From assembly GCA_009781175.1 (NCBI GenBank), contig WQYQ01000018.1, forward strand, positions 1-64,000: 64,000 nucleotides of DNA, written 5' to 3'. Below are positions 25,205-33,347 of this stretch, in pieces; the stretch's first letter is position 1, and every line of letters starts with the position of its first letter. The stretch comes from Betaproteobacteria bacterium. Its GTDB lineage: Bacteria > Pseudomonadota > Gammaproteobacteria > Burkholderiales > Rhodocyclaceae. The position numbers and the translations under genes were made by a program. A model generated the notes under the pieces. That model was given only the letters and a program-made list of their open reading frames with translations. It did not search any database and was not told where the DNA came from.

Positions 25205-26008
25205 ATGCACGAAGAACTCGAAGGGAAGCACGGTGTTCAATCCATGGAAGTGGGCATCGGCCTTCTCAAAGCCATGGCCGATGGCGGAAGCGCCATGATG
25301 CTCAAGGACATCGCCGCTGCCGCGGGAATGCCGCCGTCGAAAGCGCACCGTTATCTGGTCAGCCTGATTCGTAGTGGCCTGGTCGAGCAAGACCCGCACT
25401 CTTCTCGTTACGCGCTTGGCCCCTTCGCGCTCAATCTCGGTCTAGTCGCGCTCGATCGCATCGACCGCATCCGCCTCGGCTTATCCGCCATCACCCATCT
25501 GCGCGATGAAATCAACGAAACCACGGCACTCGCGGTCTGGAGCCTGAACGGCCCCGTCGTCGTGCGCTGGGAACGCCCGCATCGTCCGATTACCGTTAAC
25601 GTCAGTACCGGCACAGTGCGCGGTCTCCTCACCTCCGCAGCAGGCCGGGTTTTTTCCGCCTGGCAACCTGAAAACCAGATTGCGCCGCTACTCGAACAAG
25701 AAATCAAAGACGGGAAAGCGCCGCCCGAAATCGAAACCTTGGACGCAGCCCTGGCCTTGCTTGCCAATGTCAGGGCTCAAGGCGTGGCAATTATTTCAGG
25801 CGACTATGTGATACGTGGCGTCGAAGCTGCCGCCGCGCCCGTTTTCAATTTCAAAAACGAACTCTCACTCGCGCTCGTCATCATCGGAGTCGAAGGTGTG
25901 ATCGACATGGAGCCCAACGGCGCCACTATCAACGCCTTGAAAAACGCCGCGCTCGCGCTATCCAAACGGCTCGGCTGGAGACCCGACACAGGCATCGTCG
26001 ACAACTGA
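25205..26008 (+). CDS. IclR-family transcriptional regulator
   Basis: A 267-residue regulator. The N-terminal winged helix (SMEVGIGLLKAMADGG, LKDIAAAAGMPPSKAHRYLV, LIRSGLVEQDPHSSRYALG) is followed by the GAF-like IclR effector domain (TALAVWSLNGPVVVRWERPH, LLTSAAGRVFSAW). It starts at 25205. It stands between paaY (divergent) and the liv-type transporter operon (same direction), so it probably controls aromatic-acid uptake in answer to the substrate or its CoA ester. With PaaX it makes two regulators of different families for one catabolic locus. Confidence 0.88.
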   Translation: MHEELEGKHGVQSMEVGIGLLKAMADGGSAMMLKDIAAAAGMPPSKAHRYLVSLIRSGLVEQDPHSSRYALGPFALNLGLVALDRIDRIRLGLSAITHLRDEINETTALAVWSLNGPVVVRWERPHRPITVNVSTGTVRGLLTSAAGRVFSAWQPENQIAPLLEQEIKDGKAPPEIETLDAALALLANVRAQGVAIISGDYVIRGVEAAAAPVFNFKNELSLALVIIGVEGVIDMEPNGATINALKNAALALSKRLGWRPDTGIVDN

Positions 26009-26165
26009 ACGCAAAATCCTTCTCGCCGCCCCCAAAAAACTGCGCACAAAAGTACACCGCTAAAAATAAATCAGTATCGAAAGCGCCAAACCTCACGTCA
26101 CAGCAGTGTGGATCTGCATTGATCACGCTCACTGATGCACGCCACCCAAACATGATACTAATGAC

Positions 26166-26183
26166 AAAGGGAAATATTCCTTT
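26166..26183. promoter_or_regulatory. imperfect palindrome upstream of the transporter operon, candidate operator
   Basis: AAAGG-GAAATATTC-CTTT is a near-perfect palindrome (only the central bases are asymmetric). It lies in the 267-base gap between the IclR gene and the transporter leader frame, 110 bases before that frame. Position suits an operator for the adjacent IclR regulator. The rest of the gap (26009-26275) has AT-rich promoter-like sequence and no gene. Confidence 0.35.
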
Positions 26184-26275
26184 TGTATCGTTTAAGACAT
26201 TTAAAACAAGTTCCCTAATATAGAATGTCGCCTATTATTCGGTCTTTTGGCCGGCGTTCTGACACAGGAGGCCCT

Positions 26276-26320
26276 ATGCAACACTCATCCCTCAAGTCCA
26301 CATCGAGCCGAGGTGCGTGA
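26276..26320 (+). CDS. possible 14-codon leader peptide coupled to livH
   Basis: A 14-residue frame (MQHSSLKSTSSRGA) starts at the ATG at 26276, directly behind the best ribosome site of the operon (AGGAGG). Its TGA overlaps the livH ATG at 26320 by one base. Five of fourteen residues are serine. Such an arrangement lets ribosomes from the leader re-start on livH. It could also be accidental, since livH has a modest GAGG of its own. Confidence 0.4.
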   Translation: MQHSSLKSTSSRGA

Positions 26321-27195
26321 TGCTGGCGCAACTTCTCCAGTTCCTTTTCTCCGGCCTCACCGTCGGCGCGACCTACGCCCTCGCGGCACTCGGTTTCACC
26401 CTGATCTACAACGCCAGCAACGTCATCAACTTCGCCCAGGGCGAATTCATCATGCTCGGCGGCATGCTCGCGGTGTTTTTCACGCAATCCGGTTTGCCGA
26501 CACCCGCCGCGTTGGCACTCGCGATCCTGCTTCCGGCGCTGGTCGGAGTCCTCGTCGAAAAGCTCGCGATCGAACCCGCCAAGGGCGCGGAAACCGTAAC
26601 GCTGATCATCATCACCATCGGCGCTTCGCTCGTGATCCGGGGACTGGTCCAAGTCTGGCTCGGCAAAGGCACGTTCAGCCTGCCCGCATTTTCCGGCGAC
26701 ACGCCGATCGAAATCTTCGGCGCGACCCTGCTGCCGCAAAGTTTATGGGTACTCGGCGCGACTGCCTGCGTTGTTGCCGCACTGTGGTACTTCTTCAACC
26801 GTACGCTGAGCGGTAAGGCGATGCTGGCGACGTCTTACAACCAGCTCGCCGCGCAATTGGTCGGTATCAATACCAACGGTGTGCTGTTCATCAGCTTCGC
26901 GCTCTCCGCGGCGCTTGGTGCGCTCGGCGGTATTCTGATTACGCCGATCACGCTGACCTCCTATGAAGTCGGCATCATGCTCGGGCTGAAAGGCTTCGTC
27001 GCCGCCGTGGTCGGCGGGCTCGGCAACGGGCTTGGCGCCGTCGTCGGAGGCTTGCTCGTCGGCATCCTCGAAGCCTTCGGCGCGGGCTACATCTCCTCAG
27101 CCTACAAGGACGCGATTCCTTTCGTCCTGATTCTGCTGATTCTCTTTTTCATGCCGCGGGGCCTGTTCGGCGCCCGCGTCACGGATCGGGTGTAA
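26320..27195 (+). CDS. branched-chain-type ABC transporter permease LivH
   Basis: A 291-residue inner-membrane permease with about eight hydrophobic segments. LivH signatures include LQFLFSGLTVGATYALAALG near the N-terminus, IYNASNVINFAQGEFIMLGG, and the C-terminal GGLGNGLGAVVGGLLVGILE loop that docks on the ATPase. It starts at 26320 (a GTG one codon up is also in frame). First permease of a livHMGF-type operon whose binding protein lies in the paa operon at 12397-13545. Expected substrate: phenylacetate or a similar carboxylate. Confidence 0.88.
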   Translation: MLAQLLQFLFSGLTVGATYALAALGFTLIYNASNVINFAQGEFIMLGGMLAVFFTQSGLPTPAALALAILLPALVGVLVEKLAIEPAKGAETVTLIIITIGASLVIRGLVQVWLGKGTFSLPAFSGDTPIEIFGATLLPQSLWVLGATACVVAALWYFFNRTLSGKAMLATSYNQLAAQLVGINTNGVLFISFALSAALGALGGILITPITLTSYEVGIMLGLKGFVAAVVGGLGNGLGAVVGGLLVGILEAFGAGYISSAYKDAIPFVLILLILFFMPRGLFGARVTDRV

Positions 27196-27197
27196 CC

Positions 27198-28130
27198 ATG
27201 TTCAAACGCGCCTACTTCGGCCTCTATCTCGTCATCGTCGTGCTCGCGGTCCTGCCGTTCGTCGTGCCGAACAGCTTCTATCTCGATCTTGCGACCCGCA
27301 TGGCGATCAACGCCATCATCGTGCTCGGGCTCAATCTGCTGATCGGCTTCGCGGGCCAGATCAGCCTCGGGCATGCCGGTTTCCTCGGCATCGGCGCCTA
27401 TGCGTCCGCCATTCTGCCGACCCACTTCGGCTGGCATCCGCTGCTCGCCATGGGGGCGGGCGCGGCGCTCACTGGCCTGCTCGCGGCCGTTCTCGCGCGG
27501 CCGATTTTCAAGCTCAAGGGCCAGTACCTCGCGATGGCCACCCTGGGCCTGGGCATCATCATCAGCATCGCCGTGCGCAACGAAGCCGACTGGACCGGCG
27601 GCCCGGACGGCATGCCCGTGCCCGCATTCGGCCTTCTCGGCTTCGAACTGAGCAACGACAAACAGTGGTACTGGGTCGTCGCCGTCCTGCTTGCGATCAG
27701 CACCTGGGCCACGCTGAACCTGATCGACTCACCTTTCGGCCGCGCCTTGCGCGCGCTGCATGGCTCCGAAGTCGCCTCCAGCGTCGTCGGCGTCAACGTC
27801 GTCCGCTACAAGGTCGCGATCTTCGTTCTCTCGGCCGTTTTCGCCAGCCTCATGGGCAGCGTTACCGCGCATTACGTCGGCTTCGTCACGCCCAATCTGG
27901 CCGATTTCGGGCATTCGATCGAACTCGTGACGATGGTCGTCATCGGCGGCATGGCATCCGTGTACGGCTCCTTGATCGGCGCCGTGCTGCTCACCGCCCT
28001 GCCACAAGCGCTCGCGACCTTCGAGGGCTGGGAAACCGTGGCCTTCGGCGCGATTCTGATGGTCTGCATGATCTTCCTGCCCAAGGGCCTGGTTCCAACG
28101 CTCGCGGCCCGCTTTGGGAAAGGGGGCTGA
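27198..28130 (+). CDS. branched-chain-type ABC transporter permease LivM
   Basis: A 310-residue permease. Hydrophobic segments start with FGLYLVIVVLAVLPFVVPN. LivM signatures are INAIIVLGLNLLIGFAGQIS, LGHAGFLGIGAYASAIL, YLAMATLGLGIIISI, and the ATPase-docking loop RALRALHGSEVASSVVGVNV. The partner permease is LivH two bases upstream, and livG overlaps at the 3' end with almost no gap. Normal length. Confidence 0.88.
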   Translation: MFKRAYFGLYLVIVVLAVLPFVVPNSFYLDLATRMAINAIIVLGLNLLIGFAGQISLGHAGFLGIGAYASAILPTHFGWHPLLAMGAGAALTGLLAAVLARPIFKLKGQYLAMATLGLGIIISIAVRNEADWTGGPDGMPVPAFGLLGFELSNDKQWYWVVAVLLAISTWATLNLIDSPFGRALRALHGSEVASSVVGVNVVRYKVAIFVLSAVFASLMGSVTAHYVGFVTPNLADFGHSIELVTMVVIGGMASVYGSLIGAVLLTALPQALATFEGWETVAFGAILMVCMIFLPKGLVPTLAARFGKGG

Positions 28131-28131
28131 G

Positions 28132-28893
28132 ATGAGCCTGCTCGACGTCAAGCAACTCTCGATTCACTTCGGCGGCGTCAAGGCCGTGCAGGAAGTCAGC
28201 TTCAGCATCGATGCGGGAATCGTCTATTCGGTCATCGGCCCGAACGGCGCGGGAAAAACCACGCTGTTCAACCTGATTACCGGCGTGTACAAGCCCACGC
28301 ACGGCGAGATCTGCCTCGATGGCGAATCGATCGTCGGCAAATCGCCGAACGAACTCGCCCGCCGCGGCATGGCGCGCACCTTCCAGAACCTGCAAGTCTG
28401 CATGAACATGAGCGCGCTCGAAAACGTGATGGTCGGCGCGCATCTGCGCCTCGACCGCAACCTGATCAAAGCCGCGCTACGCTTGCCCAGCCTTGCCCGG
28501 CGCGACGCCGAACTGCGCGAGGAAGCCGCCGGATTGATGCGCCATGTCGGCCTTGAACAATACATCGATGCGCGCGCCGACAGCATGCCCTACGGCGCGC
28601 TCAAACGGCTCGAAATCGGCCGCGCGCTGGCGATGAAGCCGCGCCTGATTTTTCTCGACGAACCCGCAGCCGGACTGAATCCGAAGGAAACCATCGAGGT
28701 CGACGAGCTGGTGCGCAAGATCGCCGCTTCGGGCATCACCGTCGTCCTCGTCGAACATGACATGAAGATGGTGATGAATCTGTCCGACCGGATTCTGGTG
28801 CTCGACTACGGCAAGAAGCTCGCCGAAGGCACGAGCGAAGAAGTGCGCCGCAACCCGGACGTGATCGCAGCCTATCTCGGCGCCCACGCCTAA
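28132..28893 (+). CDS. branched-chain-type ABC transporter ATPase LivG
   Basis: A 253-residue ATPase. Walker A is GPNGAGKTTLFNLITG, the signature region is YGALKRLEIGRALAMKPRLI, Walker B is LIFLDEPAAGLNP, and the switch His is in VVLVEHDMKMVM. The signature loop reads YGALK rather than the usual YGQQR/SGGQ type, as in some LivG proteins. The ATG at 28132 follows GGGGG; a longer frame would extend into livM. First of the two ATPases of the importer. Confidence 0.9.
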   Translation: MSLLDVKQLSIHFGGVKAVQEVSFSIDAGIVYSVIGPNGAGKTTLFNLITGVYKPTHGEICLDGESIVGKSPNELARRGMARTFQNLQVCMNMSALENVMVGAHLRLDRNLIKAALRLPSLARRDAELREEAAGLMRHVGLEQYIDARADSMPYGALKRLEIGRALAMKPRLIFLDEPAAGLNPKETIEVDELVRKIAASGITVVLVEHDMKMVMNLSDRILVLDYGKKLAEGTSEEVRRNPDVIAAYLGAHA

Positions 28894-28904
28894 GAGAGAA
28901 AAAC

Positions 28905-30227
28905 ATGGAAGCACTCCGCATCATCCAGGACGAGCATCGCAATCTGTGGCGCATTGTCATCACGCTCGACAAACTGCTCGCAGACAGCGTGTCGGACGCC
29001 ACGATCGACGTCGCTTTTTTCAATTCGGTGTTCGACTACCTCGAACATTTCGTCGACAAGGCGCACCACCCCAAGGAGGACGATTACCTCTTCCGCCTCC
29101 TGCGCCTGCGCAGTACCGCGGCAAATGCCGCGCTCGACCATCTTGAGGCCGAGCATCGAGCCATGCCAGAAGCGCTCGCGGCCTTGCGCGCGAAGCTCGC
29201 GCTGGCCGCCGCCGACAAGATGAACACTCACGCATTCCTCGTTGCGCTGGGCGCCTACGTCGGCACCCTGAAAGAACATGTCCGCATCGAAGAGCGCGAT
29301 GTTTTCCCGCTCGCTCAGCAGGTGCTCACGCCCGCCGATTGGGCGGAAATCGACCCCGCCTTTCTCGACAACTCGGACCCGCTGTTCGGCAGCCAGGCGC
29401 GCGCCGAATTCCGCGAACTCTTCCACCACGTCGCGACATTGGCACCGGTATCGGTTGGGCTCGGCGCCCACAGCGCGGGGGAGCTGCCGCCGGCAGTACC
29501 GCCGCAAAATATCACGCACGAAGTCCTGCTCAGCGTCAGCGATCTGGAAAGCGCTTACGGCCGCATCAAGGCGCTCAAAGGCATTTCGCTCGAAGTGCGG
29601 CGCGGCGAAACCGTTGCGCTCGTCGGCGCCAACGGCGCGGGCAAAACCACTTTCCTACGCACGCTCTCGGGCGTACAGCCGATGAGCGCCGGCAAGATCG
29701 TCTTCGAGGGCGAAGACATCTCACGCCTGCGCGCCGACATGCGCATGCGCCGCGGCATCTGCCAATCGCCCGAAGGCCGCCAGGTATTCGGTCCGCTCTC
29801 GATTGAAGACAATCTGCGGCTCGGCGCGTACACGCAGCCCAAGACGCAGGTCGAGGGAGATCTCGAAAAGATCTTCACGATGTTTCCGATCCTCAAGGAA
29901 AAACGCAAGCTGCCCGCCGGCACGCTTTCCGGCGGGCAGCAGCAGATGCTGGCGATCGGCCGCGCGCTGATGGGCCGGCCCAAACTCTTGCTGCTTGACG
30001 AACCCTCGATGGGTCTCGCGCCCCTGCTCGTCGAAGAAGTCTTCAACGTCGTCAAAGCGCTCAAGGCGCAAGGCATGACGATTCTGCTCGTCGAGCAGAA
30101 CGCCTTCTCCGCGCTCGCGATCGCCGATCGCGGCTATGTGCTCGAAACCGGCACCATTACGCTGACAGGCAGCGGGCGCGAGCTGATCGAGGATGAACAA
30201 GTACGCGCGGCCTATCTCGGGATGTAA
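28905..30227 (+). CDS. hemerythrin-LivF fusion: HHE domain joined to an ABC transporter ATPase
   Basis: A 440-residue protein with two parts in one frame. Residues 1 to about 150 are a hemerythrin/HHE four-helix domain with a full set of di-iron ligands: His11, His54 and Glu58 (HHPKEDD), His84 (EAEHRAM), His125 and Glu129 (KEHVRIEERDVFP). After a linker of about 55 residues, residues from about 206 on are a LivF ATPase: Walker A GANGAGKTTF (241-250), signature LSGGQQQMLAIGRALMG, Walker B LLLLDEPSMGLAP, switch His-region LLVEQNAFSAL. There is no start codon near the LivF junction (EVLLSVSDLESAYGR), so LivF can only be made as part of the fusion. The domain could bind O2 or iron, or sense redox state, and tie uptake to oxygen supply for an oxygenase pathway; that role is inferred. 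Confidence 0.9.
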   Translation: MEALRIIQDEHRNLWRIVITLDKLLADSVSDATIDVAFFNSVFDYLEHFVDKAHHPKEDDYLFRLLRLRSTAANAALDHLEAEHRAMPEALAALRAKLALAAADKMNTHAFLVALGAYVGTLKEHVRIEERDVFPLAQQVLTPADWAEIDPAFLDNSDPLFGSQARAEFRELFHHVATLAPVSVGLGAHSAGELPPAVPPQNITHEVLLSVSDLESAYGRIKALKGISLEVRRGETVALVGANGAGKTTFLRTLSGVQPMSAGKIVFEGEDISRLRADMRMRRGICQSPEGRQVFGPLSIEDNLRLGAYTQPKTQVEGDLEKIFTMFPILKEKRKLPAGTLSGGQQQMLAIGRALMGRPKLLLLDEPSMGLAPLLVEEVFNVVKALKAQGMTILLVEQNAFSALAIADRGYVLETGTITLTGSGRELIEDEQVRAAYLGM

Positions 30228-30443
30228 TTCCATTTCTCTATCGATCGATTACTTTGTCGGCTTTGCTTGCCGTGCTCCAGCACTGTCTGCGCTTTGCCTT
30301 CGCGTACTCGATCGATATAGAAACGGAAAAGGCACAGCAAGATCGCGCACAGGCTCGCGCCATCTGTAACGCGCCGGGAAAGTTAGAATTACGGGTTCTT
30401 TCCTTGCCGCAACGCGCAAGACAATGACCTCGGATCAGCACCC

Positions 30444-32438
30444 ATGAGCCTGCCCGCCCATCAGCTTGAATTACTCTCCCCCGCGCGCAACGCCGAAATC
30501 AGCCGCGAAGCGATCCTGCACGGTGCGGATGCGGTCTACATCGGCGGCCCAGGCTTCGGCGCACGGCACAACGCGAGCAACGAGGTCGGCGAAATCGCGC
30601 GGCTCGTCGAATTCGCGCACCGTTTCCGCGCGCGCATTTTCGTTACGCTGAATACGATTCTGCATGACGCGGAGCTGGAGCCCGCGCGCAAGCTCGTGCA
30701 TGAACTCTGGGACGTGGGCGTCGACGCGCTCATCGTGCAGGACATGGGTTTGCTCGAACTCGACATCCCACCGATCGAGCTGCACGCCTCCACGCAGTGC
30801 GATATCCGCAGCGTCGCGAAAGCAAAGTTCCTCGCCGAATCCGGCTTCTCGCAACTAGTGCTCGCGCGGGAACTCACGCTGGAGGAAATCGTCGCCGTGC
30901 GCGCCGCGCTTCCGGCCGGCACGGTCATCGAATACTTCATCCACGGCGCGCTGTGCGTCGCATTCTCCGGCCAGTGCAACATCAGCCATGCGCACACCGG
31001 GCGCAGCGCCAACCGCGGCGACTGCTCGCAAGCCTGCCGGCTGCCCTACACGCTCCAGGACGCCCAAGGCCGTATCGTCGCCTTCGAAAAACACCTGCTC
31101 TCGATGAAGGACAACAATCAAAGCGCGAACCTCGCCGCATTGATCGACGCTGGCGTACGCAGTTTCAAGATCGAGGGCCGTTATAAGGACATGGGCTTCG
31201 TCAAGAACATCACCGGTCATTACCGCCGCCTGTTCGACGAGATCCTTGAAGCGCGACCCGAACTGGCTCGCTCGTCGAGCGGCCGCACGCAGCTTTTGTT
31301 CACCCCGAACCCGGACAAGACTTTCCACCGCGGCGCGACCGATTATTTCGCCAACGGCCGCCGGCCCGACATCGGCGCTTTCGACACGCCGACCTTCGTC
31401 GGCCTGCCGCTCGGAGCCGTCACGCGCATCGAGCGCGAGTATTTCGAACTCGAAACACAGGAGGCGCTCGCCAACGGCGATGGTCTCAACTACATGCACA
31501 AACGCGAAGTCGTCGGCGTGCAGGCGAACCGTGCGGAACGAATCGGAACCGGCGCGCGCTGGCGCGTGTGGCCGAACGAGCCCGTCGCAAGTCTTCCGGG
31601 CCTGAAACCGGGCGTGGCGATCAGCCGCAACCGCGATCATGTCTGGGAACAGGCTCTGTTGAAAAAATCGTCCGAGCGCCGTATCTCGATCTGGGCGCGG
31701 TTTTGCGAAACCGAAACGGGCTTCACGCTCAAGCTCGACGATGAAGACGGCTTCTCGGCCAGCGCTTCCGTCGCCTGCGAAAAGCAGGCCGCACAGAATG
31801 TCGAAAAGGCCGAAGCGAGCCTACGCGAGCATCTGTCCAAATTCGGCGCGAGCGATTTCGCCTTGCAGGAACTCACGTTCTCCTGTTCGCAAGCGTGGTT
31901 CATCCCCGTTTCGCTTGCGAATGGATTGCGCCGCGAGGCGAGCGACGAACTCATGCGCGCGCGTCTGGACGGCTGGCAACGGTCCTTGCGCCGCGCGGCC
32001 GTGGAGCCGCCCGCGCCTTACCCCGAAGCCGCGCTGAGCTTCCTCGCCAATGTCTACAATCAGGCCGCGCGCGACTTTTACACCCGGCATGGCGTCGAAC
32101 TGATCGCCGCCGCTTACGAAGCACATGAGGAAGCCGACGAAGCGCCCTTGATGATTACCAAGCACTGCCTGCGCTTCTCGTTCAAGCTCTGCCCGAAACA
32201 GGCCAAAGGCGTCCAGGGCGTGCAAGGCCAGGTGCGCGCCGAACCGATGACGCTGATTAACGGCAACGAACGCTTCACGCTCAAGTTCGATTGCAGAGCA
32301 TGCGAAATGCAAGTGATCGGCAAGATCAAGAAACACATCCTGCAAAGTCCGCCGCCGTCCAGCGTACCGATACCGTCGACAATCGGCTTGTACCGGAAGA
32401 AAGCCGATCGGACGCCGGCCTCCTCCGCCGCCGAATGA
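30444..32438 (+). CDS. rlhA: 23S rRNA 5-hydroxycytidine synthase RlhA (U32 peptidase family)
   Basis: A 664-residue U32-family protein close to the length of E. coli RlhA/YdcP. The N-terminal U32 region has LELLSPARNAEISREAILHG, GADAVYIGGPGFGARHNA, and the cysteine set that binds an iron-sulfur cluster (HGALCVAFSGQCNIS, RGDCSQACRLPY). The C-terminal part matches the extra domain of the long U32 group. Known RlhA hydroxylates C2501 of 23S rRNA. It stands alone after a 216-base gap in which I see no gene, and is followed by thiD. Confidence 0.85.
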   Translation: MSLPAHQLELLSPARNAEISREAILHGADAVYIGGPGFGARHNASNEVGEIARLVEFAHRFRARIFVTLNTILHDAELEPARKLVHELWDVGVDALIVQDMGLLELDIPPIELHASTQCDIRSVAKAKFLAESGFSQLVLARELTLEEIVAVRAALPAGTVIEYFIHGALCVAFSGQCNISHAHTGRSANRGDCSQACRLPYTLQDAQGRIVAFEKHLLSMKDNNQSANLAALIDAGVRSFKIEGRYKDMGFVKNITGHYRRLFDEILEARPELARSSSGRTQLLFTPNPDKTFHRGATDYFANGRRPDIGAFDTPTFVGLPLGAVTRIEREYFELETQEALANGDGLNYMHKREVVGVQANRAERIGTGARWRVWPNEPVASLPGLKPGVAISRNRDHVWEQALLKKSSERRISIWARFCETETGFTLKLDDEDGFSASASVACEKQAAQNVEKAEASLREHLSKFGASDFALQELTFSCSQAWFIPVSLANGLRREASDELMRARLDGWQRSLRRAAVEPPAPYPEAALSFLANVYNQAARDFYTRHGVELIAAAYEAHEEADEAPLMITKHCLRFSFKLCPKQAKGVQGVQGQVRAEPMTLINGNERFTLKFDCRACEMQVIGKIKKHILQSPPPSSVPIPSTIGLYRKKADRTPASSAAE

Positions 32439-32460
32439 ATTTAACGCTCTACATCAAACC

Positions 32461-33297
32461 ATGTCTCATTCCATCCCCAACGTCCTGACCATCGCCGGCA
32501 TCGACCCCTCGGGCGGCGCGGGCATTTATGCGGACATCAAAACCTTCTCGGCGCTCGGCGCCTACGGCTGCGGCGTCGTCGCCGCGCTGACCGCGCAAAA
32601 TACCCAGGCCGTAACCGGCGTGTATACGCCGCCGCTCGATTTTCTGCGCCTGCAGATCGACACGCTGTTCGCCGATGTGCGCATCGATGCGGTCAAACTC
32701 GGCATGCTCGGCACGACCGGGATCGTCGCAACGGTTGCCGACCGGCTCGCGCATTTCGCGGCGAAAAATGTCGTGCTCGATCCGGTCATGGTCGCCAAGA
32801 GCGGTGACGATTTGCTTTCGAGCAGCGCCGTGGCCATGTTGCGCGAAGCCCTGCTGCCGCGCGCATTCATGATTACGCCGAATCTGCCCGAAGCGGGCGT
32901 ACTGCTTGAACAGCGCGCGCCCGAGAGCCTGAAGGAGATGTATCGCGCCGCCGAGCGGCTGCGCAATCTGCTGCCGGTTTCGAGCGAGCGCTGGGTCTTG
33001 CTCAAAGGCGGACATCTGCCAGGCGATGAACTGGTCGATCTGCTCTTCGACGGCGATCGGATGATCGAACTGCCCACGCCGCGCATCAACACGAAAAACA
33101 CTCACGGCACGGGCTGCACCCTGTCGTCCGCGGTTGCCGCGCTCCTGCCGCAGCGCGCGCAGGCGCTGCATCCCGTGGAAACCGCCGTGCGCGAAGCGCG
33201 CGCCTGGCTGCTCGCTGCGATTGCGGCGGCGGACCGGCTCGATGTCGGCCAAGGCCACGGGCCGGTACATCATTTTCATGCGCTCTGGCGACAATAA
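32461..33297 (+). CDS. thiD: hydroxymethylpyrimidine/phosphomethylpyrimidine kinase
   Basis: A 278-residue ribokinase-fold kinase of thiamine synthesis. Motifs are TIAGIDPSGGAGIYADIKTF, the substrate-side KLGMLG, VLDPVMVAKSGD, and the anion hole/catalytic base NTHGTGCTLSSAVAA. It phosphorylates HMP and HMP-P in the cytoplasm. No other thi genes are near and no TPP riboswitch is apparent in the 22-base gap upstream. Confidence 0.93.
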   Translation: MSHSIPNVLTIAGIDPSGGAGIYADIKTFSALGAYGCGVVAALTAQNTQAVTGVYTPPLDFLRLQIDTLFADVRIDAVKLGMLGTTGIVATVADRLAHFAAKNVVLDPVMVAKSGDDLLSSSAVAMLREALLPRAFMITPNLPEAGVLLEQRAPESLKEMYRAAERLRNLLPVSSERWVLLKGGHLPGDELVDLLFDGDRMIELPTPRINTKNTHGTGCTLSSAVAALLPQRAQALHPVETAVREARAWLLAAIAAADRLDVGQGHGPVHHFHALWRQ

Positions 33298-33347
33298 ATG
33301 CCTGCAAACGCTAAGATTGATCGTTTGCACTGCCTGAACATGCCGCC

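Noticed and set aside
30238-30441. Minus-strand frame in the gap before rlhA
   Set aside because: No ribosome site, composition of non-coding DNA, no family.
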